Part shown: piece by piece, positions 5,001 through 13,349 of the stretch | Layout: each line of letters opens with the position of its first letter | How positions within the stretch are numbered: the stretch's first letter is position 1 | Origin: a virus | Length of the DNA stretch: 48,958 nt | IMG/VR virus record: IMGVR_UViG_3300042691_013699 | Coordinates: 1-48,958 of that record | Reading direction: 5' to 3' (one strand) | Position numbers and translations under genes: made by a program | Notes under the pieces: generated by a model | Databases searched by the model: none | Seen by the model: the letters and a program-made list of their open reading frames with translations, nothing else | What the model was told of the DNA's origin: nothing

Positions 5001-5149
5001 TGTATAAAAAAGTCCAGCATCCAACATTTGAAAATCAATTTGCAATTATCAAAAATGACACCACTTGGATTGCACTACATGAAGATAACCCAGAGTATTT
5101 TATTTATTTGGAATGGTTAGCTCAAGGTAATGAACCAGAGGAAATATAA
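5000..5149 (+). CDS. small fibre-associated protein, 49 aa
   Basis: A 49-residue frame starting on the stop codon of the fibre gene (TAATG). Sequence MYKKVQHPTFENQFAIIKND...TWIALHEDNPEYFIYLEWLAQGNEPEE. The ending, a Tyr/Leu-rich helix then WLAQGNEPEE, resembles small proteins and domains often encoded beside phage tail fibres (YLxWLAxGNTPEP type, from memory). It may be a fibre chaperone or adaptor. One-base coupling to the fibre gene supports co-translation. Confidence 0.65.
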   Translation: MYKKVQHPTFENQFAIIKNDTTWIALHEDNPEYFIYLEWLAQGNEPEEI

Positions 5150-5168
5150 TATCTTATAAAACAATATA

Positions 5169-5390
5169 TTAAATATTACTACTTGCAGACTTTTCATTAA
5201 TAGTATCTAGTTCATTAACAATATTATAAGCCCATTGAGTAATTGAATATTCATATTTGTGATAATGATGACCACAAAACATTAATTCCCCTGAAACTCC
5301 AGTGGCAAGTACAAAAGCCTGAGCACCACATCTATCACAACGATCTGCAATTTTTAATACTTTCTTTACTTCTTCTTTAGTATCAGGCAT
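5169..5390 (-). CDS. DUF7455-like zinc-ribbon protein, 73 aa
   Basis: The 73-residue product has RCDRCGAQAFVLATGVSGEL followed by MFCGHHYHKYE, a CxxC...CxHH zinc site. From memory this closely fits the DUF7455 family, small proteins typical of Actinobacteria (CDRCGAQAYV...GELLFCxHH). It is on the minus strand between plus-strand fibre genes, with its own promoter (5444-5472) and an AGGAG ribosome site 7 bases from the ATG. The function of the family is unknown. It may be an accessory gene acquired from a host, and it is the best host clue in the window. Confidence 0.8.
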   Translation of the reverse strand: MPDTKEEVKKVLKIADRCDRCGAQAFVLATGVSGELMFCGHHYHKYEYSITQWAYNIVNELDTINEKSASSNI

Positions 5391-5413
5391 TTATTACTCC
5401 TATGTTATTTATA

Positions 5414-5422
5414 TGTTATAAT
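5414..5422 (+). promoter_or_regulatory. extended -10 promoter upstream of the 5460 gene
   Basis: TGT TATAAT, with a predicted start near 5429 and a 30-base leader before the ATG at 5460. It overlaps the leader of the divergent minus-strand gene. Confidence 0.5.
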
Positions 5423-5443
5423 TGTTTTTAAGTCTTACTTTGG

Positions 5444-5472
5444 AGTATACCATAAAACAATGAATAATTCAA
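5444..5472 (-). promoter_or_regulatory. minus-strand promoter for the zinc-ribbon gene
   Basis: Read on the minus strand: TTGAAT (5472-5467), 17 bases, then TATACT (5449-5444) preceded by TGG. It reads out of the start of the 5460 gene, so the two promoters interleave and may interfere. Confidence 0.6.
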
Positions 5473-5774
5473 TATCTATGTTTGTCGAAAACTGGCAGAT
5501 GTTTTTATCTCTTACCGCTATTTTAAGCGTTGGATATATAACAGTAAGAAAATTTGAAAGAATTCTTGGTAAAGATGAAAAGGGTAGAACTATAGCAGAT
5601 CGCCTTGATCGTGTAGAACATCAAATATTTCCAAATGGCGGATCTAGCATGGCAGACAAGGTAAATAATCTTGGCTCAAATCAAAATGAAATTAAATCAG
5701 ATGTTAAGCAATTAAGTGGAGAATTAAGAATAATCCATGATGTATTAGTAGCATATATTGCAGATAAGAAATAA
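5460..5774 (+). CDS. membrane-anchored coiled-coil protein, holin-like, 104 aa
   Basis: The 104-residue product has one transmembrane helix (about residues 12-28, MFLSLTAILSVGYITV), then a basic/acidic helical region with DRLDRVEHQIFPNGGSSMADKV and a C-terminal coiled coil (EIKSDVKQLSGELRIIHDVL). Proteins of this shape (one membrane helix, FPNGG motif, heptad repeats) are common in actinophage genomes, where some are annotated as holins or DUF2746-like. Here it lies among fibre genes with no lysin next to it, so a lysis role is tentative. Confidence 0.6.
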   Translation: MNNSISMFVENWQMFLSLTAILSVGYITVRKFERILGKDEKGRTIADRLDRVEHQIFPNGGSSMADKVNNLGSNQNEIKSDVKQLSGELRIIHDVLVAYIADKK

Positions 5775-5781
5775 AATAGTT

Positions 5782-5790
5782 TGGTATAAT
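5782..5790 (+). promoter_or_regulatory. extended -10 promoter
   Basis: TGG TATAAT; predicted start near 5797, then ATAGGAG and the ATG at 5826. It appears to begin the 5826-8116 unit. Confidence 0.6.
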
Positions 5791-5825
5791 AGGAAAAGTA
5801 AGAAAATTATATAGGAGTGCCCAAT

Positions 5826-6170
5826 ATGACCCCAGGGCTTGTAAACTTTGTTTGTCCACAAGGAAGCACGTTTAGAAGGACTTTAACATACACCCTGGAT
5901 GAAGTTCCAGTAAATTTATCTGGGTATTCCTCAAGACTTCAAGTAAGAGAAGCATATTATTCTGACAATCCATTAGTTTCATTAGTATCTGGTAGTGGAA
6001 TCACATTAGGTGGATCTGCTGGAACAATTGATATATTAATTTCAGCAAGTGCAACTTCTCAATTCCCTACTGGAACACATGTCTATGACCTAGAAATAGT
6101 AAGTCCATCTAACATTGTTGATAGATTGATCGAAGGTACATTCAATGTAACTCCAGAGGTAACTAGATAA
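5826..6170 (+). CDS. fibre-module N-terminal/adaptor protein (BppU-like), 114 aa
   Basis: The 114-residue product starts MTPGLVNFVCPQGSTFRRTL. A compact beta-sandwich follows: VNLSGYSSRLQVRE, GITLGGSAGTIDILISASAT, GTHVYDLEIVSPSNIVDRLI, then EGTFNVTPEVTR. This pattern is familiar from small phage proteins resembling the N-terminal domain of baseplate protein BppU. An in-frame GTG at 5817 gives three extra residues, but AGGAG overlaps that GTG and sits 8 bases before the ATG, so the ATG is preferred. It is paralogous in layout to the 14734 gene and overlaps the next gene by one base. Confidence 0.7.
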   Translation: MTPGLVNFVCPQGSTFRRTLTYTLDEVPVNLSGYSSRLQVREAYYSDNPLVSLVSGSGITLGGSAGTIDILISASATSQFPTGTHVYDLEIVSPSNIVDRLIEGTFNVTPEVTR

Positions 6171-6643
6171 TGCCTGAAGTTAAAATAGAACTTAGTCAAA
6201 TAAACAATAATGTTTCTGTAAATGAAACAAATGTAGATGTTAGTTTAACAGAGCAAATAGTAAATGTAGATTTAGGAACTTCTGGTCCTCAAGGTGCAAG
6301 AGGAACTGGTATTTTAAATGGTGTTGGAGCTCCTTCAGCAGGTCTTGGTATTGTTGGAGATTTTTTCTTAAATACAACAAATATGAATTTGTATGGTCCA
6401 AAAACTGAATCAAGCTGGGGAACTCCAGTAGATTTGGTTGGAAGCCAAGAGCTTGGTTATATGCATATTCAAGAGAATGCTTCTACAACTTGGAGCATAA
6501 CACACGGATTGGGCTTTGTGCCTAATATTACAGTAGTTGATACAGCAGGAACAGTTGTTGAGGGGTCATACAACTATCCAAATTCAAATACTGTAGTTCT
6601 AACCTTTGTCGGAGCATTTTCGGGAAGGGCGTATTTATCGTAA
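6170..6643 (+). CDS. fibre-module protein with GPQG collagen-like motif, 157 aa
   Basis: The 157-residue product has an N-terminal beta segment rich in Asn/Val, then a short collagen-like GPQGARGTG, then GVGAPSAGLGIVGDFFLNTT..NLYGPK...SSWG, a module frequent in phage fibres. The C-terminal STTWSITHGLGFVPNITVVD..GTVVEGSYNYPN..TVVLTF is a small beta fold also common at fibre tips. Its stop is followed by AAGGAGGTGA for the next gene. It is the counterpart of the 15122 gene in the second copy of the module. Confidence 0.7.
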   Translation: MPEVKIELSQINNNVSVNETNVDVSLTEQIVNVDLGTSGPQGARGTGILNGVGAPSAGLGIVGDFFLNTTNMNLYGPKTESSWGTPVDLVGSQELGYMHIQENASTTWSITHGLGFVPNITVVDTAGTVVEGSYNYPNSNTVVLTFVGAFSGRAYLS

Positions 6644-6661
6644 TGAAGGAGGTGAATATAT

Positions 6662-8116
6662 ATGTCTAGAAAATTTTTAACAAATATTGATTTAAATAGT
6701 AATGAGCTTCGTAATGGAATTATTCATAACTTAGCTACAGATCCAGCAGGAAAAGCTGGTCAACTATATTACAATACTGTAAATAATGAATTAAAGTATT
6801 ACGATGGCGGAGCTTCTGCCTGGGTATCTTTAACTGCAGTTGACGCAGAAGTAATTGAGGACGCTGTTGCAGAACTTCTTGCTGCAGGATCTGGAATTAA
6901 TTTAAATTACAACGATGGTGCTGGAACTCTTACAATTGCAAACACAGGTGTCACTAGCATTACTGGTACAGCGAATGAAGTATCTGTAAGCGGATCTGCT
7001 GGTGCAGTAACAGTAAGCCTTCCAAACTCTATTACAGTAGATGTTACTGGTGCTTTAACTGGTAATGCAAGTACTGCTAGTACTTTGCAGACAGCAAGAT
7101 CTATTGGTCTTAGTGGTGATTTAAGTGGTAGTGTTAGCTTTAATGGAAGTCAGGATGTAACAATTGCAGCAACTATTGCAGCAAACTCTGTTGCTCTTGG
7201 CACAGATACAACTGGTGACTATGTAGCAGGTGCAAGTGCATCTGGTGCAGGTATTAGTGTAACTGGTTCAGGTGGCGAAGGTTCAAGTCTAGTTATTGCT
7301 AATACTGGTGTAACATCTGTTACTGGAACGGCTAATGAAGTAACTGTTTCAGCATCTGCTGGATCAATTACTATTGGTCTTCCAGACGATGTAACAATAG
7401 CAGGAAATCTTGATGTAACTGGAAATTTAACTATAAGTGGAAGCGTAACAACTTTAAACACAGAAACTTTGTTGGTTGAGGATAATCAAATTACCCTTAA
7501 TAGCAACGTAACGGGAGCTCCTTCAGCAAATGCAGGTATCGAAGTTGAACGTGGAAGTTCTACAAATGCTTCTTTAATTTGGAATGAATCATCTGATAAA
7601 TGGTCAGCTGGACTTCTTGGTAGCGAAACTGCTATCTCTCTTGAAGGTCACGTCCATGCAACATCTGATATAACTGGATTACAGGAGTATGTTGAAGATA
7701 CAGTTGGCACAATGCTAACAGACTCTTCAACAGTTGATTTTACATATTCAGACAATTCTGGAAGTGCTGGAACATTCACCGCTGGTATCGTTACAGCTTC
7801 AACAAGTTATTTGACAACTGGTAGTGGTCTTGCTGTTGATATTTCTGCCGTAGAATCAAAGTTAATAACTGACGGATTCCCAAAGAAATATGCAGTTAAC
7901 AATACATCGCTAACATCAACCTCTGGAGTATGCACATGGACTGTAACACACAACCTTGCAACTAAGGATGTAACAGTTCAAGTATATGAAGTTGCTGCTG
8001 ATTATAATCAAGTAGAAGTAGATGTACAACATACATCAACATCTGCTATAACTATTAAAATTAATAGTGCAACAACAATTGCTGCTGACACTTATCGTGT
8101 TGTAGTAATTGGATAA
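6662..8116 (+). CDS. long tail fibre protein, 484 aa
   Basis: The 484-residue product starts MSRKFLTNIDLNSNELRNGI, the fibre-attachment N-terminus familiar from cyanophage and related fibres (GQLYYNTVNNELKYYDGG). It continues with repeated beta units (TGVTSITGTANEVSVSGSAG, repeated near residue 220), then LLVEDNQITLNSNVTG and WNESSDKW. The tip is CTWTVTHNLATKDVTVQVYE...DTYRVVVIG. A strong AAGGAGGTGA site lies 9 bases before the ATG. It ends at a promoter-like box and terminator hairpin. It is probably a trimeric side or central fibre. Confidence 0.8.
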   Translation: MSRKFLTNIDLNSNELRNGIIHNLATDPAGKAGQLYYNTVNNELKYYDGGASAWVSLTAVDAEVIEDAVAELLAAGSGINLNYNDGAGTLTIANTGVTSITGTANEVSVSGSAGAVTVSLPNSITVDVTGALTGNASTASTLQTARSIGLSGDLSGSVSFNGSQDVTIAATIAANSVALGTDTTGDYVAGASASGAGISVTGSGGEGSSLVIANTGVTSVTGTANEVTVSASAGSITIGLPDDVTIAGNLDVTGNLTISGSVTTLNTETLLVEDNQITLNSNVTGAPSANAGIEVERGSSTNASLIWNESSDKWSAGLLGSETAISLEGHVHATSDITGLQEYVEDTVGTMLTDSSTVDFTYSDNSGSAGTFTAGIVTASTSYLTTGSGLAVDISAVESKLITDGFPKKYAVNNTSLTSTSGVCTWTVTHNLATKDVTVQVYEVAADYNQVEVDVQHTSTSAITIKINSATTIAADTYRVVVIG

Positions 8117-8118
8117 AG

Positions 8119-8124
8119 TATAAT
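8119..8124 (+). promoter_or_regulatory. TATAAT box just before a hairpin
   Basis: TATAAT begins 3 bases after the fibre stop codon, with no clear -35 or TGn. The predicted start (about 8131) falls at the edge of the GC-rich hairpin, so any transcript would begin with that stem. Confidence 0.4.
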
Positions 8125-8133
8125 ATAATGTGG

Positions 8134-8164
8134 GGGGCTGGAATAAACCCCAGCCCCTCATTTT
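8134..8164 (+). terminator. intrinsic terminator
   Basis: GGGGCTGG (8134-8141) pairs perfectly with CCAGCCCC (8150-8157) around an 8-base loop and is followed by TCATTTT. It is the first strong hairpin terminator in the fibre region and ends the 5826-8116 unit. Confidence 0.8.
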
Positions 8165-8179
8165 AAAAAAGGAATTATT

Positions 8180-10939
8180 ATGGCAAAGAAGTTTTTAACT
8201 AGTTTAAAGCTGGTTAATCTAAATTCAGATCCTTCAGTTGGATCCGAGGGAGAACTATATTTTAATAGCTCCGCTTCTGTTGCAAAAATTTATAAAAGTG
8301 GTGCGTGGTCTGAACTTGGTGCAGGTGGAGGTTCAAATATAACGGTATCTACCACAGAACCAGTATCTCCAGAAACAGGAGATGCATGGTATAAAAATAA
8401 TACTGGAGAGCTTTATATTTATGATGGAACTTATTGGGTAGAAGTAAATGGCGTAGTGGAAGGTTCAAATAATCTTTATACTCTTTCAGATGTAACTCTG
8501 ACAAGTCCTACAAACAATGAAGTATTAGCATATGATTCTTCAGGATCTATTTGGATTAATCAGACAGCAGATGAAGCAGGTCTTGCAACATCAAATTCCC
8601 CAACATTTACTGGTTCAGTAACCGTTGGAACAGATATTGGATCAGCAGGTGCATATCTTCAAATTACAAATGACACACAAACTACTATAAAAAGTTTAAA
8701 TAATTCTGTTATTGTTGCAGAAGCTACTGGAGTTACCATAGACACAGGTGGAGCTGGGGCAGCTAAAGCTTGGGTATTTAAAAATAATGGAGATCTTACT
8801 TTTCCAGATAATTCAAATCAATCAACAGCATTTCTTGGAATAGGTTCATATAGCACAACTAATATATCTGAAGGAACTAATCTTTACTATACAGATGAAA
8901 GAGCACAAGATGCTGTTGGAAACATTTTAGGTTCAGGTCTTTTTTATGATGATCCTACTGGAGTTATTTCAAACTCTGGTGTTCTTAGTATAAATGGAAC
9001 AATAAATGAAATTTCTGTAAGTGCTTCAGCTGGAAACGTTACTATTGGAGTTCCAGATTCTCCAATTTTTGTTACTCCAAATATTGGTGTAGCAACAGCA
9101 ACATCTATTAATGGAACAACCATTCCATCTTCTAAAACTTTGGTAGTAACTACTGATATTGGTTCAACCGTTCAAGCATATAGTGCAACTCTTGCAGCAA
9201 TAAATACTCTTGGATCTGGAACGGGTTTATTGAAAAATACTGCAGGTACTTTTTCCTACGATAATTCAACATATGCAACTACCTCAGGTAATCTATCTCA
9301 GTTTGCAGCAACCACATCCTCACAATTACTTGGTGTTATTTCAGATGAAACTGGCACTGGTGCTTTAGTATTTGGAACAAGCCCTACTTTTACTACAAGT
9401 GTTATCGGCGGTGCAACATTTTCTGCATTTGCAACTACGGATAATTTAACTATTGGTGAGTCTACTGGTTATACAAATGTAACTGCTACAAATAATATAT
9501 TATCTGGTGGAACCATAGAGACAAATAATGGTACTTATACAGTAACAGATAATTATTCATCTAGAAACATTTATGGAAATGGTGCGATAGCAAATTACGT
9601 TATTAATATAGCAAATGGAACATACTCAAATTCTGGTGAAGGAGAGGTAAGTAAAACTATTAATATTGCAACTACTTCATTGGGAGGAATAGGTTCATTA
9701 AATATTAATTTAGGTGCTCAATACGGATTTACTACACTGAATGGAAATGTAAGTCTTCCAAGTACCACCACTATTGCTGGTGCTACTATTGCTGGTGCAA
9801 CCTTTACTGGAGATATTGTTTTTGAAGGTGCTACAGATAACAATTTTGAAACTACACTTACCGTAACTGATCCCACCGCAGATAGAACTATTACAATTCC
9901 AAATGCAACTGGAACAGTTGCTTTAACTTCTGATCTTTCTTCCTATGCAGCACTTTCAGGTGCAACATTTACTGGTCCAGTATCTGGCACATCACTAACA
10001 CTTTCTGGGGATTTAATTATTAATGGAACTACAACTACAATTAATTCAACCAACTTAACTGTTGATGATAAAAATATTGAATTAGGGTCTGTTACTTCTC
10101 CAACAGACACTACCGCAGATGGCGGTGGTATTACACTTAAGGGTACTACCGATAAAACATTTAACTGGGTTAACTCTACCTCATCTTGGACATCATCAGA
10201 GCATATAAGCCTTGGAACAGGTAAAAATTTATTACTAAATGGTTCAACTTCAGGAACTATTACAATTACTCCCACTGCAATATCAGGCACAAATACTATT
10301 ACGCTACCAGCCTTAACTGGAACGGTTGCCCTGCTTTCATCCCCAACATTTACTGGAACGGTAACAATCCCAACCCTAAACCTTACAAATGCTTTAGGAT
10401 ACGCATATGGTGGAACTGGACTAGCAACTCTTGGAACTGCTGGTCAGGTCCTTAAGGTTAATGCTGGTGCTACCGCCCTAGAATGGGGAACAATTTCTGG
10501 TGGTGGATCATCCTTTACAGACTCTGCAGGTTTAGCAGCACTATTGTCAGATGAAACTGGTTCTGGATCTGCAGTATTTTCTACTTCTCCAACTTTTACT
10601 GGAACTGTAACAATTCCAAATCTTAGTATTAATGGACAAGCATTGATGCAAGCATCAACTGGAACAACCTCTGCAACATCCTCATTTGATACAACAACTC
10701 ATTCCTCTGCAGAATTTATTGTATATGGATCTACCTCTACTGGAAATTATGTATCAAAGGTGTTGATGTTGGCAAGAGGAACAGCAACTCCAGTCATTAC
10801 AGAGTATGCAATTCTTACGCAAGGAACTGCCCCAACAGTCACAATTACACCATCTTATTCTGCACCAAATGCAGTTCTTACTGTAGCGGTAACATCTGGA
10901 ACTAATATTGAGATTATAGCAACTGAGGTATCTATATAA
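8180..10939 (+). CDS. large tail fibre protein, 919 aa
   Basis: The 919-residue product starts MAKKFLTSLKLVNLNSDPSV with a fibre-attachment domain like that of the 6662 gene. A TGDAWYKNNTGELYIYDGTYW module follows, then long beta-repeat regions with SPTFTGTVTIP motifs at several places, FPDNSNQSTAF, and TTTINSTNLTVDDKNIELG. A small C-terminal beta domain ends IIATEVSI. These repeats are typical of extended trimeric fibre shafts. An AAAAGGAATT ribosome site precedes it and the stop overlaps the next start (TAATG). It is probably the longest fibre of the virion. Confidence 0.8.
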   Translation: MAKKFLTSLKLVNLNSDPSVGSEGELYFNSSASVAKIYKSGAWSELGAGGGSNITVSTTEPVSPETGDAWYKNNTGELYIYDGTYWVEVNGVVEGSNNLYTLSDVTLTSPTNNEVLAYDSSGSIWINQTADEAGLATSNSPTFTGSVTVGTDIGSAGAYLQITNDTQTTIKSLNNSVIVAEATGVTIDTGGAGAAKAWVFKNNGDLTFPDNSNQSTAFLGIGSYSTTNISEGTNLYYTDERAQDAVGNILGSGLFYDDPTGVISNSGVLSINGTINEISVSASAGNVTIGVPDSPIFVTPNIGVATATSINGTTIPSSKTLVVTTDIGSTVQAYSATLAAINTLGSGTGLLKNTAGTFSYDNSTYATTSGNLSQFAATTSSQLLGVISDETGTGALVFGTSPTFTTSVIGGATFSAFATTDNLTIGESTGYTNVTATNNILSGGTIETNNGTYTVTDNYSSRNIYGNGAIANYVINIANGTYSNSGEGEVSKTINIATTSLGGIGSLNINLGAQYGFTTLNGNVSLPSTTTIAGATIAGATFTGDIVFEGATDNNFETTLTVTDPTADRTITIPNATGTVALTSDLSSYAALSGATFTGPVSGTSLTLSGDLIINGTTTTINSTNLTVDDKNIELGSVTSPTDTTADGGGITLKGTTDKTFNWVNSTSSWTSSEHISLGTGKNLLLNGSTSGTITITPTAISGTNTITLPALTGTVALLSSPTFTGTVTIPTLNLTNALGYAYGGTGLATLGTAGQVLKVNAGATALEWGTISGGGSSFTDSAGLAALLSDETGSGSAVFSTSPTFTGTVTIPNLSINGQALMQASTGTTSATSSFDTTTHSSAEFIVYGSTSTGNYVSKVLMLARGTATPVITEYAILTQGTAPTVTITPSYSAPNAVLTVAVTSGTNIEIIATEVSI

Positions 10940-11589
10940 TGGCTAATTTAAAATTAAAAGAAAATTTAGATATTAAAAGTACTGGAGTATCTACATCTGG
11001 AAAAAATTCTCTTCCAAAAACTGGAGATATAATTCCATTTGCTGGAACTGTAGCACCAACTGGTTGGGCAATTTGTGACGGAACAAGTGGAACTCCTGAC
11101 CTAAGAGGATTTTTTATTGTAGGAGCATCTTCTTCAGGAAATATTGGAGCAACTTATGGAAATACAAATCATACTCATACAACTTCCGTAGCAGGTTATG
11201 GAATAGATAATGCAATTGCTTCAGAAACTCATGGATATAATTCAATAAGCTCTGGAGATGCTTCTGGAGCTACTGGTCCATCGCATGGGCACAATGCTAA
11301 CTTTACTACTACTTCTGCTACAGCTACAAATAATCTTATTGCAAATAGTACAAGTGCAGGAGGACCAATTTCTTTTGTTCCAAGACCTCATTCACATACA
11401 CAAAATGAAAATTCTTCTGCAGATGCAAGAGATACTTCTAACCATGTACATAATGGAACTACTGTAAATATGAATACAGGTGGAAGCCATAGTGCAGGTC
11501 ATTCCATAGGCGGACTTTCTGGAAATTTAACAGATCCAGGAAAACAGTATCAACCATTTATTATAATGAATTATATAATGAAGATATGA
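10939..11589 (+). CDS. tail collar-domain fibre protein 1, 216 aa
   Basis: The 216-residue product carries a phage Collar domain, GDIIPFAGTVAPTGWAICDGT (about residues 28-48) then PDLRGFFIVGA. A His-rich stretch follows with HTH, HGH, HSH, HVH and HSAGH motifs (about 73-190), and the end is PFIIMNYIMKI. In T4 gp37 such HxH motifs bind iron in the fibre tip. This is the first of four related proteins (also 11600, 12335 and 15708). It is coupled to the large fibre by a one-base overlap. Confidence 0.8.
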   Translation: MANLKLKENLDIKSTGVSTSGKNSLPKTGDIIPFAGTVAPTGWAICDGTSGTPDLRGFFIVGASSSGNIGATYGNTNHTHTTSVAGYGIDNAIASETHGYNSISSGDASGATGPSHGHNANFTTTSATATNNLIANSTSAGGPISFVPRPHSHTQNENSSADARDTSNHVHNGTTVNMNTGGSHSAGHSIGGLSGNLTDPGKQYQPFIIMNYIMKI

Positions 11590-11599
11590 GGATTTTAAT

Positions 11600-12325
11600 A
11601 TGGCAAACTTAAAAATAGGATTAAACGCAGCAGTTGATAAAAATGGATTTATTCAAAATTATCCAGTTGGAACTATTATCATTAGAAATGATTCAACAAT
11701 ATCTGACGGATGGCTATTGTGTGATGGAAGTTATGCAAATACTGCAGATTATCCAGAATTATATTCACATATTGGAACAACATATGGAGCACTAGTTGGA
11801 TCTACATTTAAACTTCCACCACTTGTTTATAATGCAACAAATAATCTTACTGAAAGAATGCCTTTTTCAACAATAGCATCTGAAGCAACATATCCAGCTT
11901 CATTTACACATGGTCATAATGTTGGAATAAATGCAACAAGTTTTTCTGCTTATGATCATTCTCACAATCATAATTCAAACACATCAGGATCAAATACTGA
12001 CTCACATAGCCATAATCATGGAAGTGTTAGTGGAAATACAAATACATCTGGTGCTGGTCTTGGGTCTTCTCCAACAAGACTCGCTGGTCCTGCAGGACCG
12101 TATGCCTCTGGTCCATCTGGAGGAGTTAATCACACTCATGGTGGTGCAGCATGGTCAGCAGCATCAAATAATTATGCATATAATCATACACACAACATTA
12201 CAATACATAATGCAACAAACCATAATCACAATCATAATACTAATATAGGAAGTTCTTCTCATTCGGTTAATACTTCAAATATGACTCCATTAAGTAAGCA
12301 GGTGTATTTCCTTATAAAAACATAG
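11600..12325 (+). CDS. tail collar-domain fibre protein 2, 241 aa
   Basis: The 241-residue paralogue has PVGTIIIRNDSTISDGWLLC then the Collar continuation ADYPELYSHIGTTYG. HxH motifs are dense (HGH, HSHNH, HSHNH, HTH, HTH, HNHNH) between about residues 103 and 220. The C-terminus is QVYFLIKT. A GAGGA ribosome site lies just upstream in the 10-base gap. Alternative or combined use of several collar proteins could broaden adhesion. The paralogues share architecture more than sequence in the His-rich tip. Confidence 0.75.
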   Translation: MANLKIGLNAAVDKNGFIQNYPVGTIIIRNDSTISDGWLLCDGSYANTADYPELYSHIGTTYGALVGSTFKLPPLVYNATNNLTERMPFSTIASEATYPASFTHGHNVGINATSFSAYDHSHNHNSNTSGSNTDSHSHNHGSVSGNTNTSGAGLGSSPTRLAGPAGPYASGPSGGVNHTHGGAAWSAASNNYAYNHTHNITIHNATNHNHNHNTNIGSSSHSVNTSNMTPLSKQVYFLIKT

Positions 12326-12334
12326 GAGAAAATT

Positions 12335-13336
12335 ATGGCAGACTTTAAATCAGACTCAATAGATGCAGAATCATCTTACTCTTATATTCCAACAGGTGGA
12401 ATAGTTACTATTGCAGGTCCATTTTCAGAATATAGTGATACATCATATGTCACAATTGGATTGATACCTTGTGATGGAAGATTGTTAATTGCTTCAGGAT
12501 ACACAAATCTTCATTCAGTAATTGGTTATTCTTATGGTGGTAGTGGAACAAGTAGTATAACCTCTACAGCACTTGGTGGTAGTTCAATAAGTTATGATGA
12601 CAATAACAACCCAGTTGAGTATTTTCAGGCATATGACATACCCAATTCTAGTAATTTATTTACTTTAGAAAATACTCTTGTTCCGTCCCTGCCTGGGTAT
12701 TCACTTTTGGGAATAGGTGCTATAAGCTCAACCTCTGTTACTCTTATTTTTGGTAATTCTAGTACTCCTGCCCAAATAACACTTACAAAAGTTGCATCCT
12801 TTAATGTTCCAAATCTTAAAGATAATAAAATGACAATTGTTGGAACATCTAGTACTTTTTATAACACAAATACTGTTGGAACAAAATTAACATCGTATAA
12901 TCATTCACATCCTGTATCAATGTCAAATAATGACTTTTCTATGAATGCAGCAAATGTAACACACTCACATAACTATAATTTTAATGCTATTGGAAATATG
13001 AGAGATGCAAATCATGGACACACTAGAACATTGTCTGCTGGCGTTATGGGGGCTTCTCAGAAAAATGGACCAGCAGGAACTGCAGGTGGAGGACTTTTAG
13101 GAAATCACACTCATAATTTTGGTGTTAATGGAAATAATTTTACTGCTGTTGGTGGGGCAGATCATACACATGCAGGAGGTATTAATGGAAACTCAGGAAA
13201 TGCTGGTGATGCAGGTCATACCCATAGCTCTTCTGCAACATCTGCTGCAAATAGTTCAGCAAGTACAGTAGATGGAACAGTTTCTAATCCAATTTCAGTT
13301 CCTTATGCAAATGTGTTATACTTTATAAAAGCATAA
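12335..13336 (+). CDS. tail collar-domain fibre protein 3, 333 aa
   Basis: The 333-residue member is the longest of the three-gene array. The Collar start (PTGGIVTIAGPFSEYSDTSY...GLIPCDGRLL) and LHSVIGYSYGGSGT are separated from FNVPNLKDNKMTIVG by an insertion of about 70 residues (roughly 88-155) absent from its sisters. HxH motifs (HSH, HSH, HGH, HTH, HTH, HTH) follow, and the end is VLYFIKA. An AGGAGA ribosome site lies 7 bases before the ATG. The insertion may be an extra surface domain. Confidence 0.7.
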   Translation: MADFKSDSIDAESSYSYIPTGGIVTIAGPFSEYSDTSYVTIGLIPCDGRLLIASGYTNLHSVIGYSYGGSGTSSITSTALGGSSISYDDNNNPVEYFQAYDIPNSSNLFTLENTLVPSLPGYSLLGIGAISSTSVTLIFGNSSTPAQITLTKVASFNVPNLKDNKMTIVGTSSTFYNTNTVGTKLTSYNHSHPVSMSNNDFSMNAANVTHSHNYNFNAIGNMRDANHGHTRTLSAGVMGASQKNGPAGTAGGGLLGNHTHNFGVNGNNFTAVGGADHTHAGGINGNSGNAGDAGHTHSSSATSAANSSASTVDGTVSNPISVPYANVLYFIKA

Positions 13337-13349
13337 TAGAAAGAAAAGT

